Shown: positions 1 to 11,719, counted from the stretch's first letter. The stretch is 64,000 nt of DNA from Parasponia andersonii (GCA_002914805.1 JXTB01000049.1:443637-507636); one strand, 5' to 3'. Notes: generated by a model not told the origin, from the sequence alone. Numbers and translations: made by a program.

Positions 1-2660
1 CAATAGTGTAATTTTATTATTTTTATGCAAACATTGAGTCTCTCTTGAAAAATATGATGACTAAAGACATGTTTGGTATTGTTTTTTTTTTTTTTGTTTT
101 TTTGTTTTTTGTTTTCAAAGTTATGTTTTAAAAAATTAGAACAAAAATTATTTTATACTGTTTAAAAAAAACAGGTGTTTGACAAATGTTTTTTACAAAT
201 ATTTTTAGGGAAAAAATTAGATGAATATAAAAAATCATATTTATATTATAAAAAAATATTTAGAGAGAAAAAGTCAAGAGGGAGTGGTGAGAGATAAATT
301 CAAGTAAGGAAATAAGGAGAGAAAAAATCATAAGAGAGAATAAAAAAAATAAAAAAGTATTGACAAAGATAGAAGAGAGAAACTGATGAAAATATACAAG
401 CCAGAAAAAGTGATAAGAATATATGAGAAGAGAAAATAAAGATAAAAGAAGTTATAAAAAAAGAAAGTGGCAATAAAGAATATAGAGAGATATTGTGATT
501 AAAAAAAAATGAAGGGATAGAAAATCATGAGAGAAAAAGTAATGGACTAAAATGAGAATAGAGAAAATGATATGTGAGAATGAGAAGAGAGAATATGTAG
601 AGAGAAAATTAAGAAAGAATGTGTATATGAAAGCCATGTAAAAGAATTCATTTCAAAAAAAAAAAAAGAAAATCATGTGGAAGAATTATTTTTTTTAGAA
701 AAAGAAAAAAATTAAGAAAACACTTTAAAAGCAACATTTTGATATTCTTTAAATTTTCTGTTTTCATTAATTTTATTTTTACAAACTATTCACAGAAAAT
801 AACACCAAGAACCTTTATTTATTCTCAAAAAAAACAATTTTCTGTTTTTAAAAATTAAAAATTGCTTTTTACTTACGATGACAAACAGCCACTAACCTTT
901 TATTTACAATGTCGATCTCTTTGTATATTTCTTTTTTGTTTGTTTCTCAAAAAATAAAGTGCTCTAAATACAGAAACGGGTTGAGCCTTTGAAGCGTTCG
1001 CAGTCCGTATGTACGCACCGCCAATCACGTTGAGCCCCTCCGTGCGAATACAGCCGAGCGGTGCGCATACACATTGCAACTTTCACTCTATCGTTCGTGT
1101 TAGGTTCTTCCCAGGTCAACTTCTCAAGTCAACCCAAGTTGTTAGCTCGTGGTGGCCAAGAGGTGAGACACTTTAATTAGGTAATTTTCTTCTTTTTTTT
1201 TTCCCTTTAATTTCCATATACTTTCTCACAACCTTACAAAATTTAAAAGGCCAACTTGCCCTTGACCACTTAACACCGCTTATTCCACACGCACTATCAA
1301 AATTATTGACTTTTTAGCATGTGGAGAGAAATTGTGTGAACATTAGCAATAGTAAACCACCTAAGACAACAAATTTGTTTTTTTTCCCTAATTAAAGTAA
1401 AACATTAGTTATTTTTCTTTTAGAAAATTCATTCTATTCAATAATTAATCATACAAGATTTGGGTGAAATATTTCACCCTGTACATAAAGTTTATCATCT
1501 ATTTTAAGAGCATATTTTTTCAACTTATGAAAAATAACACTTGAAAAATGAGATTAAAAAAAATATATGCATCATAAATGATAAACTCCTACTCAATCCA
1601 TGACTAATTCAACATCTTAATCTAAAAGGACAAAAAAAATAATAATTCAAATACTAAAAATATTCAAGCTAAATTTCACAATAAAATGAGAGACTCTATT
1701 CAAATCCATAGATAAAATTTTCTCAACCCAGTGTGCATGATTTTTTTTTTTTTTTTTTTGCCTCTACCCTCTTGGTTTTTCGTATGTTTTGAAAAAGAAC
1801 TTGTGTGATTGAAAGAATTGGTAATGCTCTAAAGATTAGTCCGTACATTTTAAACAAGATGAGAATGGTTTAGGAAAGGGGAGAGAGAGGGCTATTGGGA
1901 TATAATAATTTTTATGCATTCATAATTTAGTTATATTGTTTATTCCCCATCTTACTTTATTTTAAAGAACAACGTTAATTTCTTTCAAAAGAAACACAAC
2001 AAGATTAATTGACGTGGAAAATTATATAGTCAATTCGCATTTTAAAAAATTTGGTCGTCAATTTCTTTTACATAATATGTTTTAAGAAAGGGCGGTTTTT
2101 TGCATAACTTTTAAATGATTTATCTTGATCATTAAATAAAATATTATCTTAAACCTTAATTATGAGTTCTTAATTATATATCTAAATATTTGGTATTGCA
2201 CCATGAGATCTATTTTTTTTTTTTGAAGAATTCATGAGATCTAAAATTATACTCAGTTTATATTTTTTGTCATCTTATAACAAACAATCTCAAAAAATTT
2301 ACTTGACTTGTGAACTATAAGGCCGAGACATTCTTTTCTTTCTTTCTTTTTTTTTTTTTTTGGATTATTATTTTCTTTCTTTCTTTCTTACAGGCTACTT
2401 AATTGATAACTTCGATTTAATAAATTATATGAAAATCAAACAAGTTCTAAAGAGTATATTTGTGTAATATTCATGTGATGGTTGTAATATTCACACTTAG
2501 TCTAAAACTCATTATATAGGTTTAAGGAATGACTTCCAAAAAATGTGAAGGTTCATATCTCAAAAAAAAAAAAAACGATCGAAAAACCTATAATAAAATT
2601 AACAAGGGCAACAATTACTAAATATTTAATTATCAAGATTAATCCCATTTTTTTAAATCT
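1..2660. other. AT-rich intergenic DNA, no gene seen
   Basis: I see no coding region. The stretch holds A/T runs, purine-rich simple sequence (about 290-620) and CT-rich simple repeats (about 2330-2390). The only less AT-rich part is about 970-1165, which includes an imperfect inverted repeat (1007-1021 against 1058-1070) and several TTGAC/GTCAA W-box-like cores, with no supported gene beside it. Confidence 0.6.
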
Positions 2661-2663
2661 TAT

Positions 2664-2970
2664 TGCAATCTAGTGGGGTAGGAGAAACGGACAAAAGATT
2701 TTTATGCATAAGCGGAATGAAAAGGACACACAAAAATGCTGAGCGTGACAAAAGACATCGCATCACGTGGCTGCATTACTCTCTGTCATGCAAAACCCCC
2801 ACGTGGTCGACGTTTTCACGTATTAGCCGCACGTCATCGCTCCCAAAATCGTTACTGTGGGACCCACTTTCAGGTCAAGTTGGGTTGGGCTCATTTTGGG
2901 CTGGACCAAGTATTTCCCAAAGCCTACGTGAAAGACTTCAGGCCGTTATTGAAGAATTAGCGCTTTAAGA
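2664..2970. promoter_or_regulatory. Orphan cluster of ACGT-core (G-box) sites
   Basis: This is a less AT-rich island with two perfect CACGTG palindromes (2764-2769 and 2800-2805). Further ACGT cores follow, in CGACGTTT, TTCACGTA, GCACGTCA and CTACGTGA contexts. Clusters like this are typical targets of plant bZIP and bHLH factors. The short open frames across it look like chance and match no family I know. A Mutator-type MITE starts immediately downstream (2992). I infer a promoter or enhancer fragment, possibly relict, because no gene is visible within several kilobases. Confidence 0.35.
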
Positions 2971-2991
2971 AAGCCCAGATAACTAGCAAGC

Positions 2992-3344
2992 TAGAAAAGG
3001 ACGTAGGACTAATTTGGGCCAAAATGACTCTTTTGTACTTTTTTCTAAAAATGTGTCAATGACTTTTCTAAAAAAAAAAAAAACAAAAAAGTGTCAATGA
3101 CTTCTTGATCATAGGTAAAAAGTTTATTGACTATGAAAAGTCATAAATAGTTTTTTCGTAGGTCATAATAGTTTTTTCATAGTCAAAGAAGTTTTTGGGA
3201 CTCAATGGGCCAAATTTGACCTATTAGTCAGAAATTTGGCCCATAGGTCAAGATATCATTGGCACTTCTAAAATTGTCATTTTTGAAAAAAATGCATAAA
3301 AATGTTATTTCGGCTGAAATTAGTCCCATTCATGTCCTTTTCTC
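2992..3344. mobile_element. Mutator-type MITE, copy 1, with perfect 9-bp TSD
   Basis: A non-autonomous inverted-repeat element of 353 bp. The ends are degenerate terminal inverted repeats of about 45 bp: the left begins TAGAAAAGGACGTAGGAC and the right, read in reverse complement, begins GAGAAAAGGACATGAATGGG. Both then share ACTAATTT..GCC..AAAT. It is flanked by a perfect 9-bp direct repeat, CTAGCAAGC, at 2983-2991 and 3345-3353. A 9-bp target duplication is characteristic of Mutator/MULE elements. There is no coding capacity. Related sequences lie at 3701-3760 and 4378-4620. Confidence 0.75.
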
Positions 3345-3700
3345 CTAGCAAGCGAAGAGCCTAACTCTACAACGACAAACAAAGGATTTCTTTTATGATA
3401 AAGATTTGGAGTTCAAGACAATGTTTTATTTGCAATGACTGTTTAAGAGATTTGGATTTGGACACTACTAAGTGTATATTTGTACAGAGAATTGAGACAC
3501 TGGGTTTCTGCTCTAGGTAAAAATATATACATATTAGCAACGAGTAAAAGAGTGCTTAGAGTTCACTTATGAGGAGCCTACTGCCTTCTAGCATAAGTTA
3601 ACGAGATCTTGGCTGCGCAAGAATTTGTGTTCAAGTCCAAATCAGCCATCAGGATTAATGGGCCAAATTTTGGGACTTAACCTTGCATGTTGGGAAACAA

Positions 3701-3760
3701 ATGGACAAGGCTAGAGTAATTTGGGCCAAAATGACTTTTTTAAGATTACTCTGAAAATTA
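3701..3760. mobile_element. Fragment of the same Mutator-type MITE
   Basis: This segment repeats the left terminal region of the element at 2992, including GTAATTTGGGCCAAAATGAC followed by a T run. No matching right end follows, so it is a truncated copy or a solo terminal repeat. A 36-base T run lies downstream (about 3812-3843). Confidence 0.45.
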
Positions 3761-3806
3761 GGCCGTGTACGGCACATTTTTTTTTAACAAAAAGAAAAAT
3801 ATGGTG

Positions 3807-3846
<40 letters not shown>

Positions 3847-4377
3847 TTTGGTACGATTTTTATTAGGAAATTTTCATTTTAAAAAATATTATTTTTAAAA
3901 AATAATAATTAGTAAATAGTAACCAGTTTTTGGATACTAATAACTAGTAACAAAATGTATTTTTATAACTGGTACATAACTGATAATTAGTAACTAATTT
4001 TCAAAAATTGATAGCTTGTAATCATTTTTAAATGGTATTTTGTTAAAACCTTTTTTAAAAGTAATATTTTGTTAAAAGAAACCGTATGAGAATTGGAAAA
4101 TAAACTGGCCTCCACATTTTCAAAAATTGGTGACCAATTTTCAAAAACTTGTAACTTGTAATCATTTTTTAAATGATATTTAGCTAAAAAAATTTGAAAG
4201 TGATATTTTTCTAATAGAAAACGTAAGGAAATTGGAAAATAAATTGACCTCCATATTTTTTATATTATTTTTTATTTTTATAGGCAAAAGTGTTAGAATC
4301 CCAAGATTATTCCCTTGGATGTTTGGAAATGGGCCTAATTAGGAGATTTCGGCAGAACTGTTTCGGGATTACATTTT

Positions 4378-4620
4378 TTAAAAAAGACCTGGATAGAACT
4401 AACTTGGAGCAGAATGGCTTTTTTATGTATTTTTTCAAAAATAGCATATTTAGGAGTGTCAAGAACTTCTTGACCTATAGTCAAGACTATAAAAAATTCT
4501 TAAATAATGGTTTTTCACACTCAAGAAGCCCTTCACACTCCAAAAGTGTCATTTTAAAAAACAATTACACAAAAAGGTCATTTTGGCCCAAATTTTGTCC
4601 TATCTAGGTTTTTTTTTCTC
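4378..4620. mobile_element. Mutator-type MITE, copy 2
   Basis: A shorter relative (243 bp) of the element at 2992. The right end in reverse complement reads GAGAAAAAAAAACCTAGATA, then GGACAAAATTTGGGCC. The left end carries the degenerate partner GACCTGGATAGAACTAACTT. Flanks TTACATTTT (4369-4377) and TTATATTTT (4621-4629) agree at 8 of 9 positions, fitting an aged 9-bp Mutator target duplication. The open frame across it is a by-product of the repeat. Confidence 0.6.
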
Positions 4621-5360
4621 TTATATTTTAAAATAAACCGCCATAATATTTATGACCTAAATATATTACTATCTTAGGACCACAAACTTGTGACCACTGG
4701 TCACTAATATAGTGGCTGTGGTTAGTACTATTATGACATTAATTGCCAAGAGAGTTATTCTACAAAATGCTCTAGAAAAATCATTTTACCCCAAGATACT
4801 ACTAGTTAGGTCCATTTCCCTTGCATATGTTTAGAGTTTGAGGCACGTACTACAATCTATAATTAATGTAAAGAGCCGTAATGGGAACATTTTGGAAATG
4901 AATGACATGGAAAGACAAGAAATCAGCATATTATACTTTCTTCCTCAATTTTACTCATTACATTTGTGTATACACAATTCTTTCCCCCCTCAATCGTGTA
5001 TACGTAAATAGATGAGAAAGTGAAATATTCTTTTTCCTTCCTTTCTCATTGGGATCCATTATGGATTAGTAAGTCTGTTTTAATGCCGAGAGCTTACATA
5101 GAAGGGTTTTCTTTTGTCTCGCTTCTTTGGGCACGTGGCTGCCCATGACACAAGTTGTACTTCAGCCACCGTTCGAAACTGGAATAGTACTTCATGAATT
5201 TTCTTTAAGGTATACAAGAAAACTGGATATACATCCATTCTGATTTCACTACGTGAATGGTTCACATTACGTGATTGGAATGGTGACACAACTTTGATTT
5301 CATTACGTCAATGCATTAAATACATTATACGTCGTGGGAAAATTTACGTGCATAGCATAG

Positions 5361-5715
5361 ATAATGATATTATCATTTTTATATTTTATATTTTCACACT
5401 TTGTTATTATACATTGTATTTTGACTTTTATTAGCATTGATTCTTACATTTAAAATTTGTGACAAATTTATATCCCGATATTAATTTAGAATAGTTAATT
5501 TATCAAGATATTGTTATTAAAATTAAATTGTATAAAAATTAATCCGAGAATAACTTTATTAAATCATTTTGGTAAATTAATTTCTCTAAATTGATGTCAG
5601 AGTATAAATTTATATCTGATTTTAAATATAAAAGTCAATGTTGATAATAACCAAAATACAATGTATAAATTAAACAAAATGTCAAAATATAAAGTATAAA
5701 AGTGATACTATCTCT
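5361..5715. mobile_element. Long-inverted-repeat MITE (family B), copy 1
   Basis: About 355 bp whose two halves are inverted copies of one another over roughly 100 bp. The left half runs TATCATTTTTATATTTTATA, then TTTCACACTTTGTTAT. The reverse complement of the right half runs TATCACTTTTATACTTTATA, then TTTTGACATTTTGTT. The centre is AT-rich and non-coding. The same layout recurs at about 18868-19228, so this is a dispersed family and not a unique hairpin. The exact ends are uncertain by about 10 bp and I could not fix a target duplication. Confidence 0.6.
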
Positions 5716-6650
5716 GTAGACAAATAAGAAAAACCAAACTATCTTTTGTTTGGCTTATATTTATTGTATGTACATACACACTAGAGCAAAACATGGGCAG
5801 ATCTAGATACTTGTAAGTACAAATTTATTGCCATATAAAATACTATGCTGGGAGTGAAAGCCTTACCTATATATGAATTAAAAGGAGTGGCACCATGGAA
5901 AGGCCATACCTTACTAGAGAAAAGAAGGGAAGAAAGGGACGGGGCTAGCACTTAAGTCAACTATGGATTGCTCTAAGTTCGTCTGAACTTTTTGATTTTT
6001 CTACGACGTTTAAAAATCGGTTTTTCCAATCCTATGATTGAAGAAATAGTTGAGCAAGTCGGCTAGCTCTATAGACTAGAAACATAGTATATAGATATGG
6101 TACATTTCTTATTTTTCATTTTTCTACACTTTCTAGTTGGCAATAAATTGAGTTGATCGTACATGATCTTCAGAGTTTTAATTTGTGATTTAATGTTTCA
6201 ATAGATACGTGCTTGTACCATAGCCAGAGCAGTACTGATCATGATTAAATTATAATGAAAGGTAGACAAATACATAATATATGCATAATATCCGCATGAC
6301 TTCGTGTACCCCACAAAGAAAACTGTTCATTATTTTGATTATGCCTAGTCTAAAGCAACTCAAAGTCTCTAATTAACCAACTTATATGGCCTGATACTGG
6401 TTTTCAGTTGCGAAACCAGCCTTTATATTATCATTCATGTCCATCAAACTAATATTACTAGCTAGAAACAATGTAAACTGTGAGCTGGTTTTAGATGAAT
6501 GGCATTAATTACCATGTGCTTAAATATAATTAAAGAGAAGTGCATATTTTAGATGATATATCATATTTATGTATCATTAATTCATTATTACATATATGTA
6601 AAATATCAAAATTAATATAAAAAAAACTATTATAAAACTAATCCTGCTAT
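5716..6650. other. AT-rich intergenic DNA, nothing recognised
   Basis: No open frame with family resemblance, RNA gene or repeat structure is seen here. Composition is the ordinary AT-rich background. Confidence 0.5.
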
Positions 6651-6651
6651 T

Positions 6652-6770
6652 GTTGTGGTTGCATGCTTAGCCTAGTGATAACTACATCTCCTTCCAATAC
6701 GGAGGGTCTTGAGTTCAAATTCTTACTCCCTAAAAAAAATTAAAATTAAAAAAAAATAATCCTACAATTA
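6652..6770 (+). mobile_element. SINE-like tRNA-derived retroposon
   Basis: The segment starts with a tRNA-like head containing an A-box-like TTAGCCTAGTGATAAC and a B-box-like TTGAGTTCAAATTC about 45 bp later, spaced as in an internal RNA polymerase III promoter. An A-rich tail follows (about 6731-6762). This head-and-tail layout is characteristic of plant SINEs. The acceptor and anticodon stems do not fold into a functional tRNA, so I do not call a tRNA gene. The 3' boundary is approximate. Confidence 0.45.
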
Positions 6771-7062
6771 TTTCTTTAGTCGTTATACATAAAATTAATA
6801 GTTAAAACTTAATGGTAGTCATGTGATCATCAGCTTATTATAAAACAGCTGACTTCTGTGAATCACAATTCCCTTTTTCTTTTCCTTTTTTTTTATTTTT
6901 TATTTTTTATAAATAGAAAGAAAAAATATTTAACATTTAGCATTTAACACATCTGTCAGCTTATTGTTGGAAGGATTTTCCATATCCTTAATCGTTTTTT
7001 TCCCTCTCTTTGGGAAAGACAAGAAAACTTCCCAAAGAAAACTTACGGGGAAATTAGGAGAA

Positions 7063-7065
<3 letters not shown>

Positions 7066-7117
<52 letters not shown>
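7066..7117. repeat. (AT)n microsatellite
   Basis: An uninterrupted run of about 26 AT dinucleotides. Shorter AT tracts occur elsewhere in the window (for example 7322-7335, 10527-10545, 42828-42850 and 55982-55999). Confidence 0.95.
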
Positions 7118-7119
<2 letters not shown>

Positions 7120-7415
7120 CGTGTTTACTTACTTATATAGAAGAGAATATGTACAGGCCTCACATACTTCGAGATATGTTTAGAAGGAGAACATGTAAAA
7201 TGATGATTTTACTTCTTATCCCATTTAAGTGAATTGCAAATTAATTATCACTAAGCAGTACTTGTATCATGTTACTTTGGCTAATTAGTCATTTATCATT
7301 TTAGTATAGTACAATTGTTGATATATATATATATATCCAATTAAACACGTGGATAGGTACATAAACACTAGAAAGGAAATTAAGTAGAATCCAATACCAA
7401 CTTTTAAGATAAACA

Positions 7416-9857
7416 TTACTATATTAGAAGGGTTTAAAGGCGATTAAAAACTGACCTTATAAGATCGGTGGTTTTTACCATTGTTATTGAAGATACCATT
7501 AAAACTAACACATTTAATGGTGGTTATTAACTATCATTAATGTTAAGAATTACCGAACGATAATCGACAAAACGATGAAAAACAAGAACACATAGATTTA
7601 AGTGGAAAACCCTAATCGGGAAAAATCACTGACAGAGGAGGAAATTTCACTATATCGAAAAATAAAGTACAGAAAGTAGTATTTTACACAACCAAGCCGA
7701 AATATATATAATCTCAAAACCCTAAAATACATATGTGTACGAACAAAAACTGTATGGACAAAACGGCCTAATAAAACAGGTCCATACCGTAGGAGATCCG
7801 CCTCCGCACTCCAAACGAGATCAGTGGTGGGCTCTGCGATCGGGCCTATCGGCCCGATCCCTTCGCTTCCACCACGGATCTCAAAAGTTCTCATAACTAC
7901 AAAAATACCACATATGTCACACCGTGAAATTTTCGGACCAAGGGCAAATAGAATTCGGGTCACGAACTCTAACAGTAAAAAATGAGTAATAATGACAATT
8001 TCAATGGTCATGTATGATGACTTTTAATAGTAGTTTCAACCGCCATTATAGCTTAATCTGGAATTGCCATTAAATGCTTTAAAGGCTGAAAAATAGAAAC
8101 CTGGCATTGCAGCGCTACGACGTGGGTCTCTGGCTAAGAAACTAAGAAGGAAAATGATATCAAGTAGTTTTTAGCCGTATCTGCTCCACGGTTTCTTTAC
8201 TAATACTTCATAAAGTTCTTGATCTCATTTTTCATTTTTTCAAGAATTCAAATCCTAAAACTCAACACCAAACAAGATTTTAAAATTTAAGCTCTTGTGC
8301 TTTTAAGTTAATTTTCAAATTAATGATTTCGTATCACACACCAAATTTACTCCTAAACTTTGTATAGTAGTTTTATTAATATACTGGTTGGAGACACGAT
8401 TTGATTTTCAATAAAATTATTGAGGATTAAAATACGTTGATGATATGCCCATAAATATAATGGGAAACTAGATTTGATAGATAACATGCCACATTTTTAA
8501 ATCAGCACTATAGCAATACCGACTTCATTTCTTCTTGTTCGCTCATAATTAAGTTTAAAGAAAGTGTTACAAAGATATGAACATTAATGAAGCGAAAAGT
8601 TACCTTTATACAGGTATTGTGGTACAAAGAAATGTTCATATATAGTATAATGTGATCCACATCTTAATTCTAACTAGTGTAGTATAATTTCACCATCTTT
8701 ATACTCCTTTAACAATACTCTTTATTATTCAACTTTTATCCATTTCTAATCACTAAAATTATAATTAAAATTGATAAAATTGTCCCCTAAAAATTTACTA
8801 ATCCCCTACAAAAACAAATTTACTTCACCAATCTAAACTTCAAATCTAACTCAAAGTATTATATTTCATCGTTGTAAACCTCTTTATTCCACTCAATTTA
8901 TACTTAATATTAACTTAAAAAATGTGATTAATCTTACTAACTTTGGTAATGGTCATCTTTTTTCAATCAAATATTATAATTATGTAAATACAAACATTTG
9001 ACTATTCTAGAGTTAATAAACTAAATAATTTCATGTCAACAAAAATATTAAGTACAATATATTGTAAAATCACATAACAATAATAAATTCATATCAATGT
9101 GGTTCAACTAATATGCTATATTTGCTAATATCCATCATCAAAACAATATAAAATTATCTAATAATATATATTATAAAGATTTAATTTCTAAAATTAATAT
9201 GAAAATATTAACTAAAATTAGTATAGAAAAATATCTCAAATTGAGTAAAAATATTTCAGTACTCCAAAATTGAATTAAAAATTAGTCTACTCATTGAAAT
9301 TAAAACCTAAATTAACAAAAAAAAAATTACATATTGATCAAGAATTGTAGTTGTTGATTGTACAAAAACTTAAACTTTTCTAGGGCATAATAATTGCTAA
9401 ATACTAACTAATTTTAAAAATTATAAGTATATAGAATTTACCCAAGTTAAATAGAGTAATTTGAACTAAATGAGAGTGATTTCAACAGTCACAATTGCCA
9501 AAATAAGGGTGGCCGTGTGTGAGAAAGACAAAGTTAGGGGTAGTGGGACGCTCTTAATTGGAGAAAAGAAAAAGAATGAGGTTCGAGATGGTCTCATCCC
9601 TCATTTATATGACTTTTAACAATAATTGTAAAAGAACTACTATTCAAAATTAAATTTGAGCGTTAACGGCCACTTTAGCGAAACTATTAAGAAAAGTTAA
9701 AATTTGAGTGTTATAATTGCTGTTAAATATTTAAAAGATTTAAAATTTTTCTTAACAGTTGAGTAGAATCACAGAAAAAAGTTAAAAATAACTATTAACG
9801 GTAGTTTTATTACAACTGTCATTAATAATCTGTCACTAAAAGCCCATTTTTGTAGTG
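7416..9857. mobile_element. Possible CACTA-like non-autonomous element, interrupted
   Basis: The right border at 9857, read on the minus strand, begins CACTACAAAAATGGGCTTTT and continues into AGTGACAG, which resembles the terminal CACTA repeat of plant En/Spm elements. Subterminal TTAATGACAG-type motifs occur near the right end and, in degenerate form, around 7440-7540 and 8010-8080. The left end is poorly preserved; an ACTATATTAGAAGGG-like stretch near 7418 is my best guess. No transposase frame survives. The solo LTR at 7541-7974 would be a later insertion. The left border is weakly supported. Confidence 0.3.
7541..7974 (-). mobile_element. Solo LTR of a retrotransposon
   Basis: Read on the minus strand, this 434-bp block begins TGTTAGAG and ends TTCTTAACA, so it has the TG...CA ends and short inverted repeat of an LTR. 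Its composition is clearly less AT-rich than the flanks, marking it as inserted DNA. A TATATATATT tract lies in the middle, a plausible LTR promoter. No primer-binding site, polypurine tract or partner LTR is nearby, so it is probably a solo LTR left by recombination. The flanking pentamers (ATTAA and GTAAA) match poorly. A 137-codon open frame across it (7598-8011) has no family resemblance. Confidence 0.6.
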
Positions 9858-11200
9858 AAATAATTAGAAACAAGAAAGATAATCAAAATTTCATCCCTTA
9901 ATCCTTCTCATAATTCTTTTGCAAAAATCTGTTACGTTACGTTTCTTTTTTTGTTAGGTATACAAAGTAGTAAATTTAATGTTATATGTTATGATGTATC
10001 TCAATATATGAGAAAAACACCTTCCCTCAATATATATAAATATATAAAGAAAAACACCTATATAATATTCCATAGATTATACAACAGTTTGAGATCGACG
10101 GGTCACATAATTAAGCACTTATGAATAGTGTAATCTATTCCATTAGTATTGGTTAATTAAACCTTGTTAGGAGATATTATTACATTACGTATGAAAACAA
10201 AAGTGTCATACTCTATTCAAATATATATGAGCTTAAATAATTCAGATGAAATTGTGTGGCCTAAGATTTGCAGGAACTTATGTTCATTTCCAAAAAAAAA
10301 AATGCAGTATTAATTTGATTTATTAATACTGGTATCAAGTTTAGCTTAATTTTGTGCCAAAATTACAAAATGGGATGTAATAATAATGGACTGACTCTTA
10401 TATGCATAAATTAATATATAGAATATATCGGTCACAATAAGTAGTGATGTTAATTAATTTTGCACATATATTCAAGTAGTTGGTGTGTATGAATGGCCTG
10501 GGTTCAACTTTTTAAAAATATCTGCAAATATATATATATATATATAGTTTTATTTTAAAATTGAGAAAATACTAAACTCTCGCTTGTGACCTGACTCATG
10601 ACTTTGTACTTTTCGTAGCTCGAGATCATAAATTGATCATCCGTGAAGGTAGTTCGTACAATGGAAGCTTGTCCAGATAGCACCGTACATACATAGCCAT
10701 GCACTACCCAATAATAACGATCTGTATTTGACCAACTTTCACCGACCAAGAAGAGAACTAGAAATGATTATCAGTTATATTATAAGCATTTCAATTGACA
10801 GATAAACTCGATAATTAAAAAACAAATTGGAAGAGAAATTAAAATAAAAATGAAGCTAATAGATTGACGATTGAATTTGACTATTGGAAATTGGAATAAT
10901 TTAAGACTAATAACACGGCATAATGAGGCGTTTTTAAATCATAAGAAATATTTCAAGTACTCTACTCAGATAATCTATATAGAAAGAAAGAAGAATTGTC
11001 CAAAAAATAAAGAAAAAGAAAAACTCCAAGAATTATATTAAAGAAACACTGACCCTTTGACATGTTGGTTAAAAGGGGGAAAAATCAAATACTCTAAATA
11101 TACTAATATGTATTACACATATATAAATCTCGCAAATAAACTCTTCCATGTACAGATTCCCTTCTCTCAATTAATTGCTAGGGAAAGCATGAAAGAAGTT
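7975..11200. other. AT-rich intergenic DNA, no gene seen
   Basis: Apart from the possible CACTA-like element ending at 9857 and an AT microsatellite near 10527, I see no gene, RNA or clear repeat. A minus-strand open frame at 10555-10749 resembles no protein I recognise and has no supporting context. Confidence 0.5.
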
Positions 11201-11272
11201 GCCTAGCTATAGATTGCAAATATAGAAAAAATAAATTAAAAAAAGAGAGAAAGAAAAAGCTGCAAATTAAAA

Positions 11273-11479
11273 CTATTTATAAGATTTAAGAATGGTTCCA
11301 CAAAACGTACATATGATAGCTCTCCAAGATCTCCAATAAAACGGGACATAACAAAACCTTGTCTCGGTTTTCATTTCGGCGACGCTAGCCCCTCCGCCGC
11401 ACCGCGAGCACGTTCCGGCCGCCGGTTTGCTTCTCTTTACCTTCTTTGTTTGATCCACTAGAAAGCAAAAACAAACCAT
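11273..11479 (-). CDS. Small zinc-ribbon-like plant protein
   Basis: A complete 68-residue frame without introns. Two CxxC knuckles, C24-x2-C27 (in TCSRCGGGASV) and C57-x2-C60 (in IICTFCG), are placed to bind one zinc ion as a zinc ribbon. The motif FCYVPFYWRSWRAIICTFCG (residues 42-61) and the start MVCFCFLVDQ are ones I recall from a conserved family of very short plant proteins of unknown function. The basic stretch KKVKRSKP (12-19) could serve nuclear localisation, which is inference. The whole family-like protein fits between ATG and stop. Upstream on the same strand are a TATA box (11634-11644) and a palindromic ABRE/G-box (11710-11719), supporting an active gene. No reaction can be assigned. 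Confidence 0.85.
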   Translation of the reverse strand: MVCFCFLVDQTKKVKRSKPAAGTCSRCGGGASVAEMKTETRFCYVPFYWRSWRAIICTFCGTILKSYK

Positions 11480-11633
11480 GTTGATATTGTGTACACAACT
11501 CCAATCTCTGTCAAAATAAAATTAGGCTTTGCCCTTTTTCAGACTTTAAATGTTGTGATAAATGCTTTTAATTGCTTAACTTGTTGTGTAGAAGTGTAAC
11601 TCATAATTTATAGTATATAACTTTCTGTATGTG

Positions 11634-11644
11634 TTTATATATAG
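11634..11644 (-). promoter_or_regulatory. TATA box of the zinc-ribbon gene
   Basis: CTATATATAAA on the minus strand, about 155 bp upstream of the ATG at 11479. This is a near-consensus plant TATA box at a distance leaving a leader of roughly 120 nt. Confidence 0.55.
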
Positions 11645-11709
11645 ATACGTAGAGGCTGAAGGGGCGTTAAAGGTCGAGCAGTTAGGTGACGATGTGAAGT
11701 TAGATTGGT

Positions 11710-11719
11710 GACACGTGTC
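11710..11719. promoter_or_regulatory. Palindromic ABRE/G-box
   Basis: The 10-bp palindrome GACACGTGTC contains CACGTG in the ACGTGTC context preferred by ABA-responsive bZIP factors. It lies about 65 bp upstream of the TATA box and 230 bp upstream of the start codon of the zinc-ribbon gene. Its position suggests stress or ABA control of that gene, which is inference. Confidence 0.5.

Noticed and set aside
3601-3660. Possible second SINE head (GAGATCTTGGCTGCGCAAG, then TTCAAGTCC)
   Set aside because: Only a loose B-box resemblance, no A box or A-rich tail in the right place.
7598-8011. 137-codon minus-strand open frame
   Set aside because: It runs through and past an LTR-like block with TG...CA ends and shows no domain; best read as LTR sequence.
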